Shown: positions 1 to 5,605 of the stretch, one piece after another
Layout of the letters: each line of letters starts with the position of its first letter
Numbering within the stretch: the first letter of the stretch is position 1
NCBI GenBank assembly: GCA_016870675.1
Contig: VGAU01000053.1
Span: 1-9,420, forward strand
DNA from: Actinomycetota bacterium
Lineage (GTDB): Bacteria; Actinomycetota; Humimicrobiia; Humimicrobiales; Humimicrobiaceae
DNA: 9,420 nt
Reading direction: 5' to 3'
Made by a program: the position numbers and the translations under genes
The notes under the pieces: model-generated
The model's input: the letters and a program-made list of their open reading frames with translations, nothing else
Told to the model about the DNA's origin: nothing
Databases searched by the model: none

Positions 1-321
1 TGCTGAATTTTTTGAGTAACCCATTATTCGGGCAAAATATATAAGATTTTCCCTACCGGAAAGTATAGGCACTGAAAAATTTTCCTGAGGCACATATCCA
101 ATAAGATTTTTTACCTCTTCAGGTTTTTTATTAAAAATTTCAATATAACCGGTTGAGGGCTTTTTTATTGTGGCTATTATAGAAGCCAGTGTTGTCTTAC
201 CGGAACCATTAGGTCCCATTATGCAGAAAAACTCACCTTCTTCTATATCAAGAGTGACATTTTCTAAAATAATATGGTTACCGATTTTTTTTGTAAGGTT
301 TCTTATAACAATTGATTTCAT
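1..321 (-). CDS. ABC transporter ATP-binding protein, N-terminal 107 residues (3' end beyond window)
   Basis: This is the nucleotide-binding subunit of an ABC transporter, which hydrolyses ATP at the inner face of the membrane to drive a permease. The visible part begins MKSIVIRNLTKKIG and carries a canonical Walker A motif GPNGSGKT at residues 36-43. The Q-loop is YVPQ with Gln79, inside the segment LIGYVPQENFS. The signature motif, Walker B and H-loop would lie beyond the left edge. The first ATG after the upstream stops (321-319) is taken as the start, because the first strand of the ABC fold begins directly after it. No clear Shine-Dalgarno precedes it. The 'VPQENFSVPILSGRENL' region resembles cobalamin/iron-siderophore or ABC-2 exporter ATPases, but the substrate cannot be assigned from this part. 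It reads leftward, away from the other genes, and no permease is visible in the window. Confidence 0.9.
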   Translation of the reverse strand, partial: MKSIVIRNLTKKIGNHIILENVTLDIEEGEFFCIMGPNGSGKTTLASIIATIKKPSTGYIEIFNKKPEEVKNLIGYVPQENFSVPILSGRENLIYFARIMGYSKNSA

Positions 322-363
322 GAGTACAAATATTTTGATTTATGTTAAATAGATTTAAAAGAT

Positions 364-392
364 ATTTTATAAAATTATTAAAAGATATTCAA
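364..392 (-). promoter_or_regulatory. candidate sigma-70 promoter for the ABC ATPase gene
   Basis: On the minus strand there is TTGAAT (392-387), a 17-base spacer and TAAAAT (369-364), about 45 bases upstream of the ATPase start codon. Spacing and position fit a housekeeping promoter. Such matches are common in DNA this AT-rich, so this is only a candidate. Confidence 0.3.
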
Positions 393-556
393 TTTTTATA
401 TAATTTGTGATTCGGAAACAGAATATATTTTTGTGAAATAATAATGATTTTATAAACTGGTTATTTATCTGTATATGATACTCATTTTTTTGCTATTAGA
501 ATATATTAAAAAATATCGCTTATATTAACATGACATACATACCGAAATGGCTGGCC

Positions 557-630
557 ATAGCGAACGATGTTAAAACTGCCATTGCAAGTTCAGATAAGAT
601 TATTTTTATTCCGGAACTCAGTTTTTAAGA
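557..630 (+). repeat. diverged direct repeat, copy A
   Basis: This segment aligns with 1597-1669 in the same orientation at an offset of 1039-1040 bases, with one single-base gap. The best part is 582-612 against 1621-1651. It shares TCAGATAAGA exactly, then one mismatch, then TATTTTTAT, then one mismatch, then CC. The left part (557-581) matches less well. I estimate roughly 70-75% identity overall. It shows no coding potential shared with copy B, because the gap breaks any common frame. Confidence 0.5.
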
Positions 631-762
631 TTTTACCCTACTGTGCTACTCACGATTTATTATTTTGAAAAATCAATTTGATATTGCCTATACCAGTATT
701 ATAATTACTTTAAATAAACGAATCCAAGAGAATCAGGAGGATTTGTTGATTTATAATAAGAA

Positions 763-855
763 TGGACAACCCTTGTTGTCATTGCATTTATCGGATCTGT
801 TGTGAGATTATTACTTTCAAGAAAAAGGGTAAAACATTTAAATGCTGTACAATAA
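763..855 (+). pseudogene. possible C-terminal remnant of a small membrane protein
   Basis: This frame reads WTTLVVIAFIGSVVRLLLSR, then ten more residues, and stops at TAA 853-855. That TAA sits on the edge of the methyltransferase ribosome binding site, as in a translationally coupled upstream gene. The sequence looks like one transmembrane helix followed by a basic tail. There is no start codon in frame, and a TAA lies two codons upstream of the first residue. A strong AGGAGG (735-740) followed by TTG codons (743, 746) lies in a different frame, so a frameshift near 755-763 could have broken a small gene. No family is recognised. It could equally be chance. Confidence 0.25.
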
Positions 856-860
856 AGGAG
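855..860 (+). promoter_or_regulatory. Shine-Dalgarno that sets the methyltransferase start
   Basis: AAGGAG lies six bases before ATG 867. It shows that translation begins there and not at the in-frame ATG at 762, whose 35-residue extension is cysteine-rich and unlike the family. Confidence 0.75.
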
Positions 861-866
861 TTGAGC

Positions 867-1430
867 ATGCAACTCATACCAGCTTTTAAAATAGGTGTAG
901 CCAACGCTTGGATATTTTCAGTTATTTTTTTAGTACTGCCATTTCTAATAATGTTATTTAATAAGGAAACTTACAGTAGGGGGAGCAATCCTCCTGGTAT
1001 GAGCAGTAGAGAAAAAGCTATAAGTTATATTGCTACCATTATTATCTATATTGTATATCTTTATTCAATTTTTTTACCTTTCAAGCTGTGGACAGCATGG
1101 TTTTATACAGGGCTTGTAATCTTTTTGTCAACTTTATTTATACTAATAACTGCTCTTATAAATTTTATGACTACCCCAAAAGATAAGCCAGTAACAAAAG
1201 GGATGTACCGGTTTTCCAGACACCCATTATATTTTTCTAATTTTTTATCTTTGATTGCCATTGGAATAGCTGCCGCTTCATGGGTTATCATGTTGGCTGC
1301 AATCATATTTTTCATTTTGATGCATATTGACACGGGTCCTGAAGAAAGATGGTGCAAAGAAAAATATGGGAATGCTTATAAAGAATATTTTAATAAAACA
1401 CCCAAGTGGATAGGAATACCAAAGTCATAA
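867..1430 (+). CDS. membrane methyltransferase, isoprenylcysteine carboxyl methyltransferase / phospholipid methyltransferase type
   Basis: This 187-residue integral membrane protein belongs to the ICMT/PEMT-like group, which transfers a methyl group from S-adenosylmethionine to a lipid-linked or small hydrophobic acceptor at the membrane. It begins MQLIPAFKIGVANAWIF, which matches the usual N-terminus of the bacterial family. There are hydrophobic spans at about 13-31, 52-71, 77-100 and 123-154. The conserved C-terminal core is present: PVTKGMYRFSRHPLYFSNF at about 108-126, with the Arg-His-Pro triad at 118-120, then GPEERWCKEKYG with Glu159-Glu160, and a terminal Y-x-x-Y-x(5)-P pattern ending near PKW. 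Length fits the family (about 180-220). The acceptor cannot be told; bacteria rarely make prenylated proteins, so the eukaryotic name should not be taken literally. It stands alone, with no partner gene adjacent, between two diverged repeat copies. Start ATG 867 is supported by AAGGAG. Confidence 0.85.
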   Translation: MQLIPAFKIGVANAWIFSVIFLVLPFLIMLFNKETYSRGSNPPGMSSREKAISYIATIIIYIVYLYSIFLPFKLWTAWFYTGLVIFLSTLFILITALINFMTTPKDKPVTKGMYRFSRHPLYFSNFLSLIAIGIAAASWVIMLAAIIFFILMHIDTGPEERWCKEKYGNAYKEYFNKTPKWIGIPKS

Positions 1431-1596
1431 GACAATTTAGGTTTATCTTAACTTATGGAGTAAAATGAAATTGATTTTTTGCGATATAATTCCGATTTCA
1501 TTAAGAGGTAAATTTTTACTGTGATAGAGTTTCTATTTCCGGTCTATTAGGAAGTATTGGAAGATTTTTGAGAATATGAATTTTATTGAATTTATA

Positions 1597-1669
1597 ATAG
1601 TGAATAAAGTTATAATCAGGATCGCAACTCAGATAAGAATATTTTTATACCATAACTGGGTTATTGATA
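1597..1669 (+). repeat. diverged direct repeat, copy B
   Basis: This is the partner of 557-630, in the same orientation on the other side of the methyltransferase gene. Within it, AACTCAG (1625-1631) and CTGGGTT near 1656-1662 could pair (one G-U) around a long AT loop. Copy A has only a weaker equivalent (AGTTC and GAACT). Confidence 0.5.
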
Positions 1670-1744
1670 ACACATTAATCTTTTTTTATATTCTAAAATT
1701 ATTGTTAGATTATGTTTTTTAAATGTACTTTTTGCTTGAAATAT

Positions 1745-1774
1745 TTGAAATAATGTTATTTATTAAACTATAAT
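1745..1774 (+). promoter_or_regulatory. candidate promoter for the restriction endonuclease gene
   Basis: TTGAAA (1745-1750), an 18-base spacer and a consensus TATAAT (1769-1774) lie about 75 bases before ATG 1850. It is the best promoter match in the left half, though the AT-rich background lowers confidence. No strong Shine-Dalgarno precedes ATG 1850. Confidence 0.4.
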
Positions 1775-1849
1775 AAAATCTATTAAAATTATAACTTTAA
1801 TTTGAATACCTCAGCTTGTATAGGCAAACAATTTATTAACATATAAAAA

Positions 1850-2452
1850 ATGGTTAAATCATATTGGCAAAAGGCAATTTACCACGAAGGGCTCAGAAAA
1901 TATAAATTGATCAAGGCTGAAACCAAAAACGAAGTTGAATTACAAGCAAATCTTCAAATGCTTCAATGGGATGAAATGTATCTTAAGAAATTAGAAAGAG
2001 AAAAAAGGTCAGAAGAGAGAGAAAAAAGATTAGAAGAAATTAGAATTGAAAATGAAAAAAAGAAACAAGAAAAAATAGATCAGCAAATATTAATAGAAAA
2101 ACAGCTATGTAAAGCTAAGGAATTAACTAATTCTGCCAGTATTAAAATTAATAATATAAGAAATTTTCTTAAAGATTCTTTTAAAACTCAGCTTTTTAAT
2201 TTTGATGAATTAAAGGATAAAGCTGAATTTAAAGATCCAAAACCTTCAAAATCATTACCCCGCAATGAAGCAGATTTAAAGAAAGAGCCAATTTTAGAAG
2301 ATTTTAAATCAGAAATAGGACTATTTGATCGACTAATCGAGAAAATAACTAAACACAGGATAGAGTTATTAAATAGAATTGCTGAGGAAAAACATTTAAA
2401 AGCAATTGAAATATATAATAGAAAGAAAAATGAAAACTTTATTGCTGAGTAA
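1850..2452 (+). CDS. N-terminal fragment of restriction endonuclease (200 residues, coiled coil)
   Basis: This open frame starts MVKSYWQKAIYHEGLRKYKLI and ends at the premature TAA. Residues about 20-95 are rich in Glu, Lys, Arg and Leu (for example KKLEREKRSEEREKRLEEIR) and should form a long coiled coil. Residues 95-200 remain charged and helical, and the coding pattern runs on past the stop. It carries no catalytic motif, so as a separate protein it would be only the putative DNA-binding or oligomerisation arm of the enzyme. It is identified by its continuity with the Mrr domain downstream rather than by a motif of its own. ATG 1850 is the first start in frame and sits behind a plausible promoter. 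Confidence 0.6.
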   Translation: MVKSYWQKAIYHEGLRKYKLIKAETKNEVELQANLQMLQWDEMYLKKLEREKRSEEREKRLEEIRIENEKKKQEKIDQQILIEKQLCKAKELTNSASIKINNIRNFLKDSFKTQLFNFDELKDKAEFKDPKPSKSLPRNEADLKKEPILEDFKSEIGLFDRLIEKITKHRIELLNRIAEEKHLKAIEIYNRKKNENFIAE

Positions 2453-2976
2453 AAGTATAAAGATGAATTAAAAAAGTGGGAGGATAAAAAACAAGATTTT
2501 TATAACAAACAGTCTGAGAAGAATAATCTTATAGATAAAAAGAAAGAGTTATTTGAATCCAAAAATCCTGAACTTGTTATAGAGTTTGTAAATTCAGTTC
2601 TTTCAAAAATTAATTTTCCAATAAGTTTTGACTTAGATTTTTCTACGGATTTTAATAAAGAGAATTCCATTGTTATTTTAGATTACAAGCTACCTTTAAT
2701 TAACGAAATTCCTAAAATTAGAGAAGAAAATATAATAAATCCAAAAATATTTTTAACGATATTTACTTCTCAGATACTGAATTAAAAGTACTATACGATG
2801 ATTTTCTTTATCAAATAGCTCTTGCTATAACAAATATTATTTATAAGGCGGATGAATCAGAAACTATTGAATCGGTGGTATTTAATGGCTGGATTGAAAC
2901 TATAGATAATAAAACAGGAAAGAACATTACTTGTTGTATATTATCCTTACAAACAACAAGAGAACGATTTTTATAA

Positions 2977-3861
2977 TTGAATCTTGAAAGAATAGAACCT
3001 AAGGAATGCTTTAAAGGGTTAAAAGGCATAAGTGGTTCAAAACTTTACACCTTAACACCAATAGCTCCAATTCTAAAGATGAATAAAAATGATAAGAGAT
3101 TTATTTCGTCTTATGAAGTAATTAAGGATTTAGATTATTCTATAAATATCGCAGCAATAGATTGGAAAGATTTTGAACATTTAGTTAGAGAAATTTTTGA
3201 AAAAGAATTTTCACAAAATGGTGGCGAAGTTAAAGTTACTCAATCAAGCAGAGATGGAGGAGTGGATGCCATAGCATTTGACCCGGATTCTATTAGAGGA
3301 GGTAAAATTGTCATACAGGCTAAGAGATATACCAATGTTGTTGGTGTGTCTGCAGTTAGAGATCTTTTTGGAACAGTTATGAATGAAGGTGCTACCAAGG
3401 GGATATTAGTAACAACTGCTTATTATGGTTCAGATATTGATATAGCGATTGATGACGCGGTTATTTCCGAGGCTGAATGGAAAAAAGGCGATAATATTTT
3501 AGGATTTACCGGAATAGATCCGATATGCTTGGCTATGTTACCGGTTGAGCAGCATTTCGCAGAAAAAATACACGCATATTCATATCCCCGTGAAAAAAGG
3601 CATTTTTCACGCATAAGAGATTTGGTTGATCTGGTTTTAATTATTGAACAGGGTCTCCCTGATAAGAAACTGGTAATATCAGCAATTAAAGCAACATTTA
3701 AACTACGCAATACCCACGATATGCCTAAATTATTAGAAATACCGCCTGACATTCTGGAGGATAGTTACGCAAAAATGGCACAGGATTGCGGTATTACGAA
3801 AAAGGAAATGGCGGAAGCTTTTTCTCTTTTACAGGAGTATTGGGCAGGATTGAGAAAATGA
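2977..3861 (+). CDS. chimeric ORF: Mrr-type endonuclease domain joined to AbiEii nucleotidyltransferase C-terminal half
   Basis: This is a 294-residue open frame from TTG 2977, directly after an in-frame TAA; ATG 3079 (MNKNDKRF) is an alternative start. Residues 61-150 are an Mrr_cat restriction endonuclease domain: DFEHLVREIFE helix, SSRDGGVDAIAFD with catalytic Asp97, and VIQAKRY with Gln114 and Lys116, giving a D-x(16)-Q-x-K PD-(D/E)xK motif. ATKGILVTTAYYGSD follows. From about residue 154 the sequence changes to the C-terminal half of AbiEii/AbiGii toxins (PF08843): DIAIDDAVISEAEW, LPVEQHFAEKIHAYSYPRE, SRIRDLVDLVLI and FKLRNTHDMPK. Codons become GC-richer there. The AbiEii part lacks the N-terminal Gly-Ser/Asp nucleotidyltransferase motif, and no AbiEi antitoxin is nearby. 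The Mrr part lacks its last strand and helix. The frame looks like a deletion scar; whether any product is made is unknown. Confidence 0.8.
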   Translation: MNLERIEPKECFKGLKGISGSKLYTLTPIAPILKMNKNDKRFISSYEVIKDLDYSINIAAIDWKDFEHLVREIFEKEFSQNGGEVKVTQSSRDGGVDAIAFDPDSIRGGKIVIQAKRYTNVVGVSAVRDLFGTVMNEGATKGILVTTAYYGSDIDIAIDDAVISEAEWKKGDNILGFTGIDPICLAMLPVEQHFAEKIHAYSYPREKRHFSRIRDLVDLVLIIEQGLPDKKLVISAIKATFKLRNTHDMPKLLEIPPDILEDSYAKMAQDCGITKKEMAEAFSLLQEYWAGLRK

Positions 3862-4190
3862 AAGCTATTAAACATTGAGAAGATTAACTGTAGAAACCTA
3901 TAATACTCCGCAGCACTTATTATATTTCTTGCCGTTCAAAATCCTTATTCTCCAGGAGCCTTGATAGATTTGAAGTTAATTTCTCATTTGATTTTCTGCC
4001 TGGAATTTTATTACACACAGCTTTTCACATCCTTTCAGTATTTTTTAAATCTTAAGACGGAAGGCTATTTGCTAATATTTTCATAGTTTATCACAATCTC
4101 TTCCGCTGCCAATATGAAATAGACGTTTGTTTGCAAGATAATTTTATTTATGTATTTACATAATTATACATATATACTAAAGTAAAATCC
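3862..4190. other. spacer before the IS91-type transposase fragment
   Basis: No gene is seen on either strand. A 7-base inverted repeat, TATGTAT (4149-4155) and ATACATA (4166-4172), lies 20 bases before the transposase start. It is AT-only apart from one G/C pair, so it is weak. The spacer may hold one end of the IS element, but no boundary can be marked. Confidence 0.4.
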
Positions 4191-4526
4191 ATGTCTACAA
4201 ATACTGCAACCATCAGTAAAACCGCTTTAAAGTACAGGACCAGAAAACCCCAGTACACTCCATACTACCAGTGTATAGAAGACTATTATGAGGAATTTAA
4301 AAGAACATACGATAAAAATTTCAGCCAGAAATATGGATACTTAAGATCCCACATAGAAAAAGTAATATACCAGTATCTTGACTGCGGCATACTTCATAAC
4401 GGCTTTGCCAGATTAAAATGCTATAGTTGTGGTCATGAAAGTCTCCTCGCGTACTCCTGCAAGCGCCGCCACTTCTGTCCCTCATGCCACGCGAAGCGAG
4501 TAATATTTATGCCGAGCTCGGCATAA
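4191..4526 (+). CDS. IS91-family transposase, truncated to its zinc-binding N-terminus
   Basis: This is a 111-residue fragment of a rolling-circle (Y2) transposase. Intact proteins are about 370-400 residues. The N-terminal zinc-binding domain (PF14319 type) is present, starting MSTNTATISKTALKYRTRKP. Its cysteine set is Cys77-x2-Cys80, Cys90, Cys96-x2-Cys99 in the pattern LKCYSCGHES, YSCKRRHFCPSCHAKR. Family identity ends at about residue 104; the last residues VIFMPSSA are out of family and run into a palindrome that supplies the stop. The HUH nickase domain with its two tyrosines is missing, so the protein cannot transpose. The start at ATG 4191 gives the expected domain spacing, although the ribosome binding site is weak. 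It lies between the chimeric restriction ORF and the sugar cluster and is a sign of past mobile DNA at this junction. Confidence 0.85.
   Translation: MSTNTATISKTALKYRTRKPQYTPYYQCIEDYYEEFKRTYDKNFSQKYGYLRSHIEKVIYQYLDCGILHNGFARLKCYSCGHESLLAYSCKRRHFCPSCHAKRVIFMPSSA
4507..4526. repeat. perfect 20-bp GC-rich palindrome at the transposase truncation point
   Basis: The core GCCGAGCTCGGC is flanked by TTAT and ATAA, making a perfect 20-base dyad with no loop, centred at 4516/4517. It stands out in AT-rich DNA. It begins within a few bases of where transposase homology ends and supplies that frame's stop codon. IS91-type elements carry hairpins at their ends, so this may be the element's terminal hairpin joined to the internal break by a deletion (inference). 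It could also be an unrelated dispersed palindrome. Confidence 0.6.
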
Positions 4527-4556
4527 CAATAACTAACTTTATATGTCAAATAAAAT

Positions 4557-4695
4557 TCAAAAGGTGGCGTCAAGTTTTTGTATAAATTCTTTTATTGGCT
4601 TATCCTTCCAGCTTTAAATCTCCTCAAATTTCTTCTTCTGTTGTCTTTACTTCTTTCCATAATTGAGCTAATCTTAATTTAGTAAGATCTTGCAT
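4557..4695 (-). pseudogene. broken small ORF of unknown family (about 46 codons)
   Basis: Reading from ATG 4695-4693 gives MQDLTKLRLAQLWKEVKTTE, then EEI, then TGA (4626-4624), then GDLKLEG before another stop. A different frame from 4610 reads WKDKPIKEFIQKLDATF and ends at TGA 4559-4557. The amphipathic, Lys/Glu-rich composition looks coding on both sides. One nonsense change plus a one-base shift near 4611-4617 would restore a single small helical protein. I do not recognise the family; a small antitoxin-like or regulatory peptide is possible. It faces the transposase fragment, about 30 bases from the palindrome. Confidence 0.4.
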
Positions 4696-4965
4696 GACGT
4701 ATCTTATTTCTTATAGTTTTTTTGTAATAATTATTATTTGGAAGGATATACGCCATCACTTCATTTTTTTAAATAACTTTTACACACAAAATTTTAGGCT
4801 ATCTCAAAAGTTTGTTGATTCTCTTGGTACTATTATTAGTTAAGAACAAAAAAGAAAAAAATAGTAAAAAGGAAGCTATATAATAACTGAAAAGAGGTTC
4901 TGGAATCCAATTTGGTTTAGAGCTAACAGTTAAATTTATTAGATTAAAAATTACAAAGGAAGTTT
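4696..4965. other. leader region of the sugar cluster
   Basis: No gene is seen. AGGCTATCTCAAAAG at about 4796-4810 resembles the terminal inverted repeats of some IS families, but no partner end is visible. A TATAAT at 4879-4884 lacks a matching -35, so no promoter can be assigned firmly for the isomerase gene downstream. Confidence 0.3.
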
Positions 4966-5505
4966 ATGGAAGGAAAGCAACTAAGTAAAATAAAGAAGGA
5001 AGTTATTAAAATTTATAAAAATTCAAAAATGGTTTTTACAGAAAAAGAATTTGAAACTATGGAATTAACTGATTTTGGATTGGGTGATTTTTACAATATA
5101 GGTCTTGGTGTAATTATCTATGTAAATACAGAAAGAGTTTGCGCAAAGGAATTAGCACTTATACCTTACCAGATTTGTCCACAACATCTTCATCCTGATA
5201 TAAAGGGTTATGCTGGCAAAGAAGAAACCTTCAGATGTATATGGGGTGAAGTATATCTATACATTTCTGGTCCGGAAACTAAAAATATTAAAGCAAAAAT
5301 TCCAAAAAGATATAAAGATAGATTTAATGTTTTTAACGAAATTATATTAAGGCCAGGTGAGCAGTATACATTAGAACCAAATACATGGCACTGGTTTCAA
5401 GGAGGAGAACAAGGAGCGATGTTATCTGAATTTTCAACACATAGCTATGATGAAGGAGATATTTTTTATGATAAGAAAATAAAAAGAATAGCAGTGGATA
5501 ATTAA
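4966..5505 (+). CDS. D-lyxose/D-mannose ketol-isomerase family cupin protein
   Basis: This 179-residue single-domain cupin of the Lyx_isomer family (PF07385) interconverts aldoses and ketoses in the cytoplasm, typically D-lyxose with D-xylulose and D-mannose with D-fructose, using a divalent metal such as Mn2+. The family signature runs from Pro68 to about Tyr99 (CPQHLHPDIKGYAGKEETFR, WGEVYLYISG) and again from about 130 to 170 (GEQYTLEPNTWHWFQGGEQG, then EFSTHSYDEGD). The likely metal ligands are His74, His76, Glu87 and His142, with the H-x-H, +11 Glu and +55 His spacing of characterised members. All are present, so the enzyme looks functional. AAAGGAAG (4955-4962) with three bases before ATG 4966 supports the start. 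It is the first gene of a plus-strand sugar cluster; the next gene begins about 100 bases on. True substrate specificity varies within the family. Confidence 0.88.
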   Translation: MEGKQLSKIKKEVIKIYKNSKMVFTEKEFETMELTDFGLGDFYNIGLGVIIYVNTERVCAKELALIPYQICPQHLHPDIKGYAGKEETFRCIWGEVYLYISGPETKNIKAKIPKRYKDRFNVFNEIILRPGEQYTLEPNTWHWFQGGEQGAMLSEFSTHSYDEGDIFYDKKIKRIAVDN

Positions 5506-5605
5506 GATGATTTCAATTTGAAAAGAAGTATATGAGGTTATTAGTACATTTTAATATATTTTATTTGATAAAAGAAAAATAATAAGCAAAGAGTATTTTT
5601 AAAAA

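Larger units (their letters stand above)
322..762. other. gene-poor spacer with one repeat copy and a short GC-richer patch
   Basis: No convincing gene is seen here. The segment 540-600 is richer in GC than its surroundings and is open in two ways. On the plus strand it encodes a 32-residue peptide starting MTYIPKWLAIANDV (530-628). On the minus strand it reads as a hydrophobic stretch including LAMAVLTSFAMASHFGMYVM. Either could be a fossil of a lost gene; neither has a ribosome binding site. The same patch overlaps the first copy of the diverged direct repeat described separately. Confidence 0.4.
1431..1849. other. AT-rich spacer without a convincing gene
   Basis: This stretch is very AT-rich. 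It holds repeat copy B (1597-1669) and a promoter-like pair near 1745-1774. Two short open frames occur. The first is a 19-residue one at 1465-1524, starting MKLIFCDIIP with GGAG four bases upstream. The second is a 48-residue hydrophobic one at 1576-1722. Neither resembles a known family, and both are within chance expectation for such composition. No clear terminator hairpin with a U-run follows the methyltransferase. Confidence 0.5.
1850..3861 (+). pseudogene. decayed Mrr-type restriction endonuclease gene fused at its 3' end to an AbiEii toxin gene
   Basis: Read across its lesions this is one gene of about 670 codons. Three lesions break it: TAA at 2450-2452 (context GAG TAA AAG TAT), a shift from frame 2 to frame 1 near 2740-2757 beside an A5/T5 run (equivalent to loss of one base), and TAA at 2974-2976. 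Between the lesions coding sense is clear. After the first TAA the frame continues KYKDELKKWEDKKQDFYNKQ and on to REENIINPK. After the shift it continues DTELKVLYDDFLYQIALAIT through SLQTTRERFL to the second TAA, then LNLERIEPKECFKG. The intact ancestor would be a coiled-coil N-terminus, a middle beta-rich region and a C-terminal Mrr catalytic domain, an architecture seen in type IV-like restriction enzymes. Beyond about 3430 the sequence switches to an AbiEii-type C-terminus. TAA is the normal stop of neighbouring genes, so codon reassignment is unlikely. Confidence 0.8.

Noticed and set aside
170..352. Plus-strand 60-residue open frame
   Set aside because: It is the antisense of the ABC ATPase Walker A region, whose motifs are clear on the minus strand.
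762..866. N-terminal extension of the methyltransferase from ATG 762
   Set aside because: The extension is cysteine-rich and unlike the family, and AAGGAG before ATG 867 gives the conserved MxLIPAF start.
1465..1722. Short frames of 19 and 48 residues after the methyltransferase
   Set aside because: They are very AT-rich and hydrophobic by composition, with no recognisable family, so chance is the simpler explanation.
2450..2976. Reassigned TAA codon reading through the restriction gene
   Set aside because: Other genes here, such as the isomerase, dehydrogenase and methyltransferase, end at TAA, and a frameshift is also needed.
3423..3752. 109-residue minus-strand frame opposite the AbiEii part
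   Set aside because: It is a shadow of the plus-strand chimera, whose AbiEii motifs are clear.
4149..4172. 7-base inverted repeat before the transposase fragment
   Set aside because: It is almost entirely A/T with a 10-base loop, which is expected by chance in this composition. It is not accepted as an IS end.
4796..4810. IS-terminus-like AGGCTATCTCAAAAG
   Set aside because: It resembles the ends of some IS families from memory, but no matching opposite end or transposase was found.
5532..5582. 16-residue frame MRLLVHFNIFYLIKEK between isomerase and dehydrogenase
   Set aside because: It has only a weak ribosome site and AT-driven composition, and there is no family cue. It could be another stub, but there is no support.
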